64,000 nt of DNA, taken from Streptomyces sp. PCS3-D2. GTDB lineage: Bacteria > Actinomycetota > Actinomycetes > Streptomycetales > Streptomycetaceae. The DNA is taken from positions 186,001 to 250,000 of the forward strand of contig NZ_CP097800.1 of NCBI RefSeq assembly GCF_000612545.2, in the 5' to 3' direction. Below the pieces are notes generated by a model that was given only the letters and a program-made list of their open reading frames with translations, was not told where the DNA came from and ran no database searches. The stretch's first letter is position 1. Every line of letters begins with the position of its first letter. The translations under genes and the position numbers were made by a program. This document shows, piece by piece, positions 52,802 through 62,593 of this stretch.

Positions 52802-55564
52802 TCAGAGGGGGTCCACGTCCAGGAAGGCCGTCAGGACGGCCTCGCCGCCGCCCGCGGTGCCCGGCAGGGCCAGTTCCGCCCAGATGACCTTCCCCTCGGG
52901 GGTGTAGCGGGTGCCCCAGTGCTCGCTGAGCTGGGCGACCAGGAACAGTCCGCGGCCTCCCTCGTCCGTGGTGGCGGCGTACCGCAGGTGGGGCGCGGTG
53001 CTGCTGCCGTCCCACACCTCACAGGTCAGGTTGTGGTCGCGCAGGAGCCGCACCCGCACGGGCCCGCTCCCGTGCCGCAGGGCGTTCGTGATGAGCTCGC
53101 TGAGGATCAGTTCCGCCGCGAAGCCGAGTTCCGTCAGGTCCCATTCCTCCAGCTTCTTGGCGGCGACGCTGCGCATCGCTCCGACGGCGCTCGGTTCGAA
53201 GGCCACGTCCCATTGGGCGACCCGGTCGGGCCCGAGGGTCCGGGTCCGGGCGATGAGCAGCGCCACGTCGTCGGTCGGCCGGGCGGGGAGCATCATGTCG
53301 AGCACGGCCCGGCAGCTGTCATGGGGATCCCGGTCGGGATGGCTGAGCGCCGCCCGGAGCAGTTCGAGGCCCTCGCCGATGTCCCGGGTCCGCTCCTCCA
53401 CCAGGCCGTCGGTGTAGAGGACCAGCTGGCTGCCTTCGGTCAGCTCCAGCTCCGCGGTCTCGAACGGCATGCCGCCCAGGCCCAGCGGGGGGCCCGCGGG
53501 CAGCTCGACGATCTGCGTCCTGCCGTCGGGGGCCACCACGAGCGGCGGCAGGTGCCCCGCACGGGCCATCGTGCAGCGCTGCGACACCGGGTCGTAGACG
53601 GCGTACAGGCAGGTGGCCCCGAGCACGCCGCCGTCGCTGTCGTCGGCGTCCCCGTTGTGGTCGTGGTCGATGCGCTGTACGAGGTCGTCCAGGCGGGCGA
53701 GGATCTCGTCGGGCGGCAGATCGAGGGAGGAGAAGTTGTGCACGGCGGTGCGCAACCGGCCCATGGTGGCCGCGGCGTGCAGGCCGTGGCCGACGACGTC
53801 TCCGACGACCAGGGCGACGCGGCTGCCGGGCAGCGGGATGACGTCGAACCAGTCACCGCCCACCCCGGACTGGGCGGGCAGATAGAAGTGCGCGACGTCC
53901 ATGGCGCTCTGCTCGGGCAGGGCGCGCGGCAGCAGGCTGCGCTGGAGCGTCACGGCGAGGGCGTGTTCGCGGGTGTAGCGGCGGGCGTTGTCCATGCTGA
54001 CCGCCGCGCGGGCGACGAGTTCCTCGGCGAGGGACAGTTCGTCCTCGTCGAAGGGCTCCTGCTTCTGCGACCGCCAGAAGTTGACCACACCGAGGACGAC
54101 GCCCCGGGCCATGAGGGGGGCCGCGATGAGCGAGTGGATGCCGTAGTCGACGATGGCGCGGGCCCGCGGCGGGTCCTGGGCCTGCCAGCCGGGCGCCTGC
54201 GACAGGTCCGGGACGAGTTCCGCCCGGCCGGTGCCGTAGCCGCGGGCCTGCGGGGTGGACGGCAGGAAGTCGATCAGCCGGCCGACGGGGTAGAGGGGGT
54301 GGTCGGAGCGGATGCCGCTGATCGCCGTGCGGCGCATGTCGGCGCCCGGGGCGGGCTCGTCGCCGTCGATGACCTGGTCGGCGAGGTCGACGGTGACGAA
54401 GTCCGCGAAGCGGGGCACGGCGACGGCGGCGAGCTCCTCGGCCGTGCGGACCACGTCAAGGGAGGTGCCGACGTCGCCGCCCGCGTCGTACAGCAGTTTG
54501 AGACGCCTGCGGGCCGTCTCGGCCCGGGTGGTCAGGATCTGCATCTCGGTCGAGTCGCGGATGGTGGCCGCCGCGCCCTCGGGCCGGCCGCGGGGGTGGG
54601 TGGGCCGCTGGTTCACGACGAGCAGGCGGTCGCCGGAGCCGATCACCTCATCGGTGGCCTCGCGGCCGGAAAGCAGCAGGTCCGCCATCCGGCGCTCCAG
54701 GCCGGGCACGTCACCGATGTGCCTGCCTTCGGCGTCCTCGGGCAGGCCCAGGAGGCGTTTGGCCTCGTCGTTGGCCAGCAGTAGCTGCCCGTCGCCGTCG
54801 GTGATCAGGACCCCTTCGCGGACGGCGTGGAGCACGGCATCGTGGTGCTCGTACATGCGGGTCATCTCCTGCGTGCCGAGCCCGTGGGTCTGGCGGCGCA
54901 GGCGTCTGCTGATCAGCCAGGTGCCGACGGTCGCCAGGGCCAGGCCGGTGGCGATGGCCAGGAGGATGACGGGGAGCTGGCGGTCGAGGGCGCCGGTGAC
55001 GTTCTCGACGGTCAGGCCGGCGGACACCAGGGCGACGACCTCGCCGTCGGGTCCCTTGACGGGGACCACCGCCTGGATCTCCTTGCCGAGGGGGCCGTCC
55101 ACGCTCTCGGTGTGGACCTTGCCCTGCAGCGAGGGCTCGATGGTCCCGACGAATCGTTTCCCGATGCGGTCCGGCTGCGGGTGGCTGTAGCGGATGCCGT
55201 TGGTGTCCATCACCACGATGAAGTCGACCCCGGCGGCCTTGCGCGTCTGTTCGGCGAGGGGCTGCAGGACCGCGGAGGGGTCGGACGTCTTCAGCGCGGG
55301 CTGGAGGCCCAGCTGGTGCGCGAAGGTCTCGGCGACGGCCACCGAGCGGTTGCGCGCCTCGCGGTCGATGTCGTGGCGCGACTGCAGCACCAGGGCCAGC
55401 AGGGACCCGGCTGCGAGCAGGACCACGATCGCCACCTGGAGGACGAATACCTGGCCGGCGACGCTTCTGAATCGGTTGCCTAGAGGTGACCGCACCGACG
55501 TGCCCGGCACGGGTGGCGGCGAGGAATGGTCACGAACCCAGTTGTAGCACTTCCGGGCCGCCAT
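52802..55564 (-). CDS. Membrane-bound sensor SpoIIE phosphatase with C-terminal HATPase (anti-sigma kinase-like) domain
   Basis: A 920-residue multidomain protein: transmembrane segment at about 40-60 (VLQVAIVVLLAAGSLLALVL), an extracellular single-Cache sensor (about 65-190; FIVVMDTNGIRYSHPQPDRI), a second transmembrane segment near 200-220, a PAS domain (ITDGDGQLLLANDEAKRLLG), a GAF domain (LLYDAGGDVGTSLDVVRTAE), a PP2C/SpoIIE domain (GVGGDWFDVIPLPG, GDVVGHG, YTDGLVEERT, DDVALL) and a C-terminal HATPase_c of the RsbW type (ELITNALRHGSGPV, DEGGRGLFLVAQLSEHWG). The fusion of phosphatase and kinase-like parts is common in streptomycetes and lets one protein control sigma or anti-sigma partners. 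The start is uncertain; ATG 55564 is used. Confidence 0.92.
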   Translation of the reverse strand: MAARKCYNWVRDHSSPPPVPGTSVRSPLGNRFRSVAGQVFVLQVAIVVLLAAGSLLALVLQSRHDIDREARNRSVAVAETFAHQLGLQPALKTSDPSAVLQPLAEQTRKAAGVDFIVVMDTNGIRYSHPQPDRIGKRFVGTIEPSLQGKVHTESVDGPLGKEIQAVVPVKGPDGEVVALVSAGLTVENVTGALDRQLPVILLAIATGLALATVGTWLISRRLRRQTHGLGTQEMTRMYEHHDAVLHAVREGVLITDGDGQLLLANDEAKRLLGLPEDAEGRHIGDVPGLERRMADLLLSGREATDEVIGSGDRLLVVNQRPTHPRGRPEGAAATIRDSTEMQILTTRAETARRRLKLLYDAGGDVGTSLDVVRTAEELAAVAVPRFADFVTVDLADQVIDGDEPAPGADMRRTAISGIRSDHPLYPVGRLIDFLPSTPQARGYGTGRAELVPDLSQAPGWQAQDPPRARAIVDYGIHSLIAAPLMARGVVLGVVNFWRSQKQEPFDEDELSLAEELVARAAVSMDNARRYTREHALAVTLQRSLLPRALPEQSAMDVAHFYLPAQSGVGGDWFDVIPLPGSRVALVVGDVVGHGLHAAATMGRLRTAVHNFSSLDLPPDEILARLDDLVQRIDHDHNGDADDSDGGVLGATCLYAVYDPVSQRCTMARAGHLPPLVVAPDGRTQIVELPAGPPLGLGGMPFETAELELTEGSQLVLYTDGLVEERTRDIGEGLELLRAALSHPDRDPHDSCRAVLDMMLPARPTDDVALLIARTRTLGPDRVAQWDVAFEPSAVGAMRSVAAKKLEEWDLTELGFAAELILSELITNALRHGSGPVRVRLLRDHNLTCEVWDGSSTAPHLRYAATTDEGGRGLFLVAQLSEHWGTRYTPEGKVIWAELALPGTAGGGEAVLTAFLDVDPL

Positions 55565-55621
55565 GGCTCCCGGCGTGCACAATGCGCGCCGGGAGTGTCA
55601 CCCCTCGTCCCGGGTCGCCGC

Positions 55622-57478
55622 TCAGGACGCGCGGGGGGCGCCGGCGGCGCCGGAGGTCCCGGCGGGGGCGGAGTCGGCCTGCGCCGTGCGCGCGGATCCG
55701 GGAGCGGTGGGGGCCGTCGGAGCGGCGGGGGCGGTCGGGACCAGGGCTCCCTCCGGCGCCTCCGGGGCGCAGACGACCTCGTCGCGCGGAGTGTAGTGGG
55801 TCCTGAACTCCTCGCTGCGGACTTCCCTGCCGCCCTGGACGAAGACCCGGCCGACGGTCACGTCGAAGCCCTCCAGCGGGGTCTGGACCTCACAGGCCGG
55901 GCCGTTCCCGGTGCGCTTCGCGGGCTGCGTGACGTTGGTGCGGGGCCCCTTGGTGGCCCGTATCTCGTCGTACTTCTTGGTCCCGAGGAGCGTGATGGTC
56001 AGCGAGGTGTCGGTGGACTCGGCCTGTATGTAGACGGCGTGCCCGGAGTCGTTGATCCAACGCAGGTCGAGGGTGCCCCACGCGACGGTGGCCTCGCGGC
56101 CCTCGGGATAACGCTCGATGTAGAAGGAGTGCGCACCGTGCTCGACGGGCTTGAGGCCCGCGAAGAAGACGGCGTTGTACATGGTCGTGGCGACCGCGGA
56201 CACGCCCCCGCCCGGCGACTTCACGTACTGGCCGTCGTTGATCATGATGCCGTCGACGAAGCCGTTCTCCTTGGTGCGCTCACCGACCGTGCGGTTGAAG
56301 CTCCACTCCTTGCCGGGCTGGACCACGGAGCCGTTGATGAGCTCCACTGCGCGTCCGATGTTGGTGCTGCGGTACGGGGCGGCCGGGAACTCGACCGTGA
56401 AGGAGGAGATCTTCTCCTTGATCCCGATCCGGCGCGCCTCCTCGCCGGTCAGCTCGGGTTGCACGGCGACCGTGGCGATCTCACCGCTGCGGGCGGCGCC
56501 CGTGCGGGTCAGGAGCGGCAGCACGGCCTCGCCGAGCGCCTCCTCGGTGACCTTCCGGCCGGCACGGCTCTGCTGGGCCATGACCACGGTGCCGTCGGGG
56601 TTGACGTGGGGCGTCGCGTCGAGCGGCGGCCGGCTGGCCTCCGCGATCGGGCGGGCCACGGCGGGTTCGGCCAGCAGCCCCTTGGAGTCGAGCGCGGGCA
56701 CGAGGCGGCCCTGGGCGTCGGGCCGCATCTTCAGGTGCTCGCCGAGCACGGCGGGGGTGATGGACACGCGCTCGCCGGCGACGGTGAGCGCGACGGGACC
56801 CGACATGGCGGGCTGGGCGAACTGCCTCAGGGCCCGACCGGTCTCCTCGGCGCCGACGGCCGGCTCGGTGGTCTCGACCGGCAGCACGACCGGGGCCTGG
56901 TCCTTCCGCAGGTAGGCGTCGCGAAGGGTGTCGAGAGCCCGGTCCGCCACGAGGGCGGTGCCGGGGAGCGGGGTGACGGCCTTCGCCGTGCCCTTCTCGA
57001 AGGCGATGGCGCCGTCGCGGGGGGTGCGGGCGGTGTCCTCGGCGATCCGGTCGACCGCGGCGCGGCCCTTCTGCTCGTCCGCGCGGACCACCGGTTCGAC
57101 GTCGCGCCGGCCGGACGCGAAGAGGGAGCCGATGACGGTGACGGGGTCGTAGCCCTTGCGCACGGCGCGGTCGACGGTCGCGGTGGTGTCGAGCGACAGT
57201 CCGAGCGCGGCCGGATCCGCCTTCTCGACGCGGTCGCCGATCTTCATCGCGACGGGCGCGGCGGCGATGGGGCCGAGCTCCCGGTCCAGTGCCCGGCGGG
57301 CCTGCGCGGCGGTCATCCCGCCGATGTCGACGCCGCGCACGCTCGTGCCCGGGTCGATGTCACCGCCGGCCACGAGACCCGTGACGTAGAGGCCGCCCAG
57401 CCCGAGGACGACGGCTCCACCCGCCATCATCGGCAGGGCCGTCCGCCGGTTGCCCGTCCAGCCGCGCACGCGTCCCAT
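55622..57478 (-). CDS. VanW family protein with peptidoglycan-binding and G5-like domains
   Basis: A 618-residue cell-envelope protein. One transmembrane/signal anchor near 17-38 (LPMMAGGAVVLGLGGLYVTG), repeated PG_binding_4-type domains up to about 300 (VRGVDIGGMTAAQARRALDR), the VanW domain (about 370-510; AVELINGSVVQPGKEWSFNR, GGGVSAVATTMYNAVFFAGL) and a late G5-like segment (FDVTVGRVFVQGGREVRSEE), then an Ala/Pro-rich tail. VanW proteins are linked to the cell wall and some to glycopeptide resistance loci; function is not settled. ATG 57478 follows GGGAG. No vanHAX genes are nearby, so resistance is not implied. Confidence 0.92.
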   Translation of the reverse strand: MGRVRGWTGNRRTALPMMAGGAVVLGLGGLYVTGLVAGGDIDPGTSVRGVDIGGMTAAQARRALDRELGPIAAAPVAMKIGDRVEKADPAALGLSLDTTATVDRAVRKGYDPVTVIGSLFASGRRDVEPVVRADEQKGRAAVDRIAEDTARTPRDGAIAFEKGTAKAVTPLPGTALVADRALDTLRDAYLRKDQAPVVLPVETTEPAVGAEETGRALRQFAQPAMSGPVALTVAGERVSITPAVLGEHLKMRPDAQGRLVPALDSKGLLAEPAVARPIAEASRPPLDATPHVNPDGTVVMAQQSRAGRKVTEEALGEAVLPLLTRTGAARSGEIATVAVQPELTGEEARRIGIKEKISSFTVEFPAAPYRSTNIGRAVELINGSVVQPGKEWSFNRTVGERTKENGFVDGIMINDGQYVKSPGGGVSAVATTMYNAVFFAGLKPVEHGAHSFYIERYPEGREATVAWGTLDLRWINDSGHAVYIQAESTDTSLTITLLGTKKYDEIRATKGPRTNVTQPAKRTGNGPACEVQTPLEGFDVTVGRVFVQGGREVRSEEFRTHYTPRDEVVCAPEAPEGALVPTAPAAPTAPTAPGSARTAQADSAPAGTSGAAGAPRAS

Positions 57479-57772
57479 GTCACTCCCAGTGGCGCCGACC
57501 GTTCCCGGGCGACGCGGGCCGCTCAGCGCGGCACATAGACGACAGATAACGCGAACCATGATTGCCGCAAAAGTGGCAATTGAGGGATGAATGTAACGGT
57601 TCTCACGATCTCACCGCGCCGCCCCGCCCCGATGATTCGGGGTGCGGCCGATCCCGGTCGCGGACCCCTCCCCCGACGGCGCCCGAACGCCCTCCCGCGA
57701 CCGTCCACCGGATCCGCGACCCCCGGTGCGGCAGCCGACTGGGAACCTCAACTCCACTACCCCACAGGCTCG

Positions 57773-57801
57773 TTGCTCTTGCCGGATGATCGGGATAGAT
57801 T
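57773..57801 (+). promoter_or_regulatory. Promoter of the Ser/Thr kinase gene
   Basis: TTGCTC, 17 bases, TAGATT. The -10 hexamer is a very common streptomycete housekeeping form. Transcription would begin near 57808, so the in-frame ATG at 57786 would be untranscribed. This supports the GTG at 57840 as the real start. Confidence 0.6.
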
Positions 57802-57839
57802 CCTCGGGACCCGTATTCGATCCGAGCAGGGCAGGCGAC

Positions 57840-59720
<1,881 letters not shown>

Positions 59721-59817
59721 AGCCGGTGACCGGTACGCCCGCGGCCGGTGCCGCCTCAAGATCGACGGGGTGGCAGACTGGCCGGCCGTGCAACGAACCG
59801 AGAGGACGGACACCATC

Positions 59818-60324
59818 GTGCGACGGCAGCGCAGGCGCGCAGCTCTGGCGGCCCTGGCCATGGCGGCTTCGGTCACGGCGTCGGCCGCGGCGTGCGGGGC
59901 GCCGCTGCGGGACCTCGGTCCGCTGCCCCCGCGCTTCTCGGGCCCCCCGCTGACTGCGGACGCCGCGGTGTCGGAGATGACGTCGGCGCTGGCGGCGGAG
60001 GGCATCACGGTGGACAGGGAGCCCTCGGGCTCCACGGGCCGGTGCGCCGAACGGCTGACGGGCCTGCACGCCCCCGAGACGGTGGACGCCGCTCTCCAGG
60101 CCGCCTTCGCGCGGGCCCGTTCCGAGCACGGCTGGCAGGCCGGCCCCGACGTGGGCGAGGGAACGCTGACCCTCACGAAGGGGAACTGGACGGCCCTGTC
60201 GGTGCTCCCGTCCCCGGAGCCGGGCCGCGGCGCCGATTCCCTGGTGATCATGTCTCTGAGCTGCGTGGACCCAGGCACCCCCGCCGCGTCCCCGACGCTC
60301 ACCCCGGCGCCGGGATCCTCCTGA
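59818..60324 (+). CDS. Small predicted lipoprotein, hypothetical
   Basis: A 168-residue exported protein: RRQRRRAALAALAMAASVTA, then SAAACGAPLRDLGPLPPRFS with a cysteine in a lipobox-like AAAC context, then a mixed alpha/beta region (DAAVSEMTSALAAEGITVDR, WQAGPDVGEGTLTLTKGNWT). I place the start at GTG 59818, which gives a normal-length signal peptide and has GAGGA upstream; a GTG at 59770 would add a long non-signal stretch. It follows the kinase gene by 97 bases. Function unknown. Confidence 0.7.
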   Translation: MRRQRRRAALAALAMAASVTASAAACGAPLRDLGPLPPRFSGPPLTADAAVSEMTSALAAEGITVDREPSGSTGRCAERLTGLHAPETVDAALQAAFARARSEHGWQAGPDVGEGTLTLTKGNWTALSVLPSPEPGRGADSLVIMSLSCVDPGTPAASPTLTPAPGSS

Positions 60325-60401
60325 ACCCGAGCCGGTGGGGTCCGGGGCAGGGCGCCGGAGCCGTGCGGAACGGCCGGGCAGCGGGACGGGCCGCTGGGCA
60401 G

Positions 60402-60436
60402 CGCCTGCCGGAGCGGGGGTTCCGCTCCGGCAGGCG
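60402..60436. terminator. Bidirectional terminator hairpin
   Basis: CGCCTGCCGGAGCGG / CCGCTCCGGCAGGCG, perfect 15-base arms around a 5-base loop, between the convergent lipoprotein and three-repeat genes. Confidence 0.9.
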
Positions 60437-60455
60437 TCCGGGAGCCGGGCCCGGG

Positions 60456-60941
60456 TCAGAAGGCCCGCAGCAGGAACTTGGTACGGAAGCCGCCGCTCGT
60501 CGAGCAGTCGAGCGTGTTCTGCGTGCTCGTGTAGGTGAAACCGGACGGGACGGTGCACGCCCACAGACCGGTCTTCGGAGTGCGCAGCAGGTACTTGGTG
60601 CGGAAGCCGCCGCTCGTCGAGCAGTCGAGGGTGTTCTGGGTGGCGGAGTAGGTGAAGCCGGTGCCCACGGTGCAGGCCCACAGGCCGTCGGAGGGCGGCT
60701 GGACCAGATAGTAGGTGCGGAAGCCGGTGCCCCCGCAGCTCAGGGTGTTCGTCGTCGCCGTGTAGGTGTAGCCGGGCGGGACGGTACAGGACCAGAAGCC
60801 GGCGGCCGCGCCGGTAGCCTGGCGGGCCTCGGGGGCGGGTGAGGCGGACGCGGTGGCGGGGGCGAGGGCGAGGGCGGCGGCCAGCATGACGGCCGCACTG
60901 CCGCCACTGAGCAGCAGCGTACGCAGTTTCGATCGGATCAC
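60456..60941 (-). CDS. Secreted protein with three near-identical Cys-containing repeats
   Basis: A 161-residue secreted protein. A signal peptide (TLLLSGGSAAVMLAAALALA, cleavage near TASASP) is followed by three repeats of 37-39 residues, each beginning G[FL]W[SA]CTV and running through G[YF]TY[TS] and TLxC to GFRT[YK][YF]LL. Each repeat has two cysteines, suggesting one disulphide per unit. The second and third repeats are nearly the same at DNA level, which marks a recent duplication. GTG 60941 is chosen because AGGAG lies 8 bases upstream. The repeats resemble short tandem modules seen on secreted actinobacterial enzymes, perhaps wall- or substrate-binding. It has no catalytic part of its own. 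Confidence 0.85.
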   Translation of the reverse strand: MIRSKLRTLLLSGGSAAVMLAAALALAPATASASPAPEARQATGAAAGFWSCTVPPGYTYTATTNTLSCGGTGFRTYYLVQPPSDGLWACTVGTGFTYSATQNTLDCSTSGGFRTKYLLRTPKTGLWACTVPSGFTYTSTQNTLDCSTSGGFRTKFLLRAF

Positions 60942-61175
60942 GGAATGCACTCCTGGCTCGTTGTTCACCGGACGGAACCGTGCGAAGGGAGGCTGCGGGA
61001 TCTGCTCCGTCCCCGGGCCTCCGCGGGGCGCGCGCTGGAATGCTGACAGCCGCATAGTCCCCGGGCAAGGGCCACCCGGCCGCTCCCCGTCCACTTCCGG
61101 CCGCCTGGGACAGGGCCCTGACCAGCGTGATCATCAAGAACGGGTGGACCGGGACCGCTGCAAACCGTCCGGAAA

Positions 61176-62498
61176 CTACCCGGGCAGGGGCGGCAGCGGC
61201 GCCTCGTAGAGCCAGGCCGAGTACAGGTCGTCCAGCGGATCGGACGCGTAGCGGGCGGCGTGGGCGGTGAAGGCGGCGGTACTGACGACGCCGTGGCGGT
61301 GCACGGCGGCCCAGTCCCGCAGCATGCGGAAGAAGGCCTCCTCCCCCAGGGCGCGCCGGACGGCGTGGACCGCGAGGCCCCCGCGCTGGTACAGACGGTC
61401 GTCGAACATCAGTTTCCGCCCGGGGTCCACCAGCCGGAGGTCCTGGGGCCGTGAGGTCAGCGACCGGTGCGCGGCGGCCGCCTGCTCATGGGCGGTCCGG
61501 CCGCCGGAGCGCTCCGACCAGAGCCATTCTGCATACTTCGCGAAGCCCTCGTTGAGCCAGATGTGGCGCCAGTCGGCGATGGTCACGCTGTTGCCGAACC
61601 ACTGGTGGGCGAGCTCGTGGGCGATGAGGCGCTCCGAACCGCGTACGCCGTCCAGGTGGTTGGCCCCGAAGAGGGAGAGCCCCTGGGCTTCCACCGGAAC
61701 GTCCAGTTCCTCGTCCGCGACCACCACCGCGTACTCGCCGAAGGGGTAGGCGCCGAAGAGCTCCTCGAACAGCTGCATCATGGCCGGCTGCCGGGCGAAG
61801 TCGCGGGCGAACCGAGGCAGCAGGTGGGCGGGCACATGGGCGCTCTGCGTCACGCCTCCGGGTCCGGGGGTGCCCAGGAGCACCGTCTGGTACATGCCGA
61901 TGGACAGGCCGACCAGGTAGCTGGAGGTCGGCGCGGGCTGCTCGTAGACCCAGGTGGTGGTGCTGGCCCTGGTGGTACGGGTGAGCAGGCGGCCGCCGGC
62001 CACGACGGTGTAGGCGGACGGTGTGTTGACGGAGATCTGGTAGGAGGCCTTGTCGGCCGGGCGATCGTTGCACGGGTACCAGGAGGGGGCACCCACGGGC
62101 TGGCTGGCCACGAGCGCGCCGTCGGTCAGCTCCTCCCAGCCGAGACCGCCCCACGGGCTGCGCACCGGCTTGGGGTTACCCGACCAGTGCACGTCGACGG
62201 TGAAGGCGGCACCGGCGGGCAGCGGCTTGGCCGGCCGGATGCGCAGCCTGCCGCCCCGATGGGTGTACTGCGGTGCCCGCCCGTTGACCAGGACACGGCC
62301 CAGCTTGAAATCGGCCAGGTTCAGGTGGAACTCGGTGAGCGGCGCACGCCCGGCGATCGCGCTGAGGCGGCCGGTGCCGGCCAGCCGATTGGGGCCGGGA
62401 CGGTAGTCCAGGGCGAGCTCGTACCGGTGCACACGGTAACGGGAGTCGCCGTTGGCCGGAAAGTACGGATCCGATACCGCTGTGGTCTGGCCGCTCAC
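61176..62498 (-). CDS. M1 family metallopeptidase
   Basis: A 440-residue zinc aminopeptidase of the M1 family: N-terminal beta domain (VHRYELALDYRPGPNRLAGT), a short substrate-anchoring segment VEAQGLSLFG in place of GAMEN, and the zinc motif HELAH at 294-298 with the third ligand E317 in WLNEGFAKYAEW (18 residues spacing, as expected). It lacks a classic signal peptide and the large C-terminal helical domain, so it is a compact member. GTG 62498 starts 95 bases after the stop of the Pls/PosA-type synthetase gene, so they are likely one operon. In S. albulus an M1-type enzyme degrades epsilon-poly-L-lysine, which would fit. Confidence 0.93.
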   Translation of the reverse strand: MSGQTTAVSDPYFPANGDSRYRVHRYELALDYRPGPNRLAGTGRLSAIAGRAPLTEFHLNLADFKLGRVLVNGRAPQYTHRGGRLRIRPAKPLPAGAAFTVDVHWSGNPKPVRSPWGGLGWEELTDGALVASQPVGAPSWYPCNDRPADKASYQISVNTPSAYTVVAGGRLLTRTTRASTTTWVYEQPAPTSSYLVGLSIGMYQTVLLGTPGPGGVTQSAHVPAHLLPRFARDFARQPAMMQLFEELFGAYPFGEYAVVVADEELDVPVEAQGLSLFGANHLDGVRGSERLIAHELAHQWFGNSVTIADWRHIWLNEGFAKYAEWLWSERSGGRTAHEQAAAAHRSLTSRPQDLRLVDPGRKLMFDDRLYQRGGLAVHAVRRALGEEAFFRMLRDWAAVHRHGVVSTAAFTAHAARYASDPLDDLYSAWLYEAPLPPLPG

Positions 62499-62593
62499 TG
62501 CCGCATCCGCTCCCTGCGCCGTGCTCGTACGCCGTGCTGGTGTGCCCCTGCCGATCCTGCTGCCGCTCCCGGCCCGGCCGGCGCCACCGCCCC

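Noticed and set aside
55622-57478. A glycopeptide-resistance locus because of the VanW gene
   Set aside because: No vanH, vanA, vanX or vanRS genes are in the window; VanW proteins are common in actinobacteria without resistance.
57786-57839. ATG 57786 as the start of the Ser/Thr kinase
   Set aside because: It has no ribosome binding site and lies inside a good promoter; GTG 57840 is preferred, though the longer form cannot be excluded.
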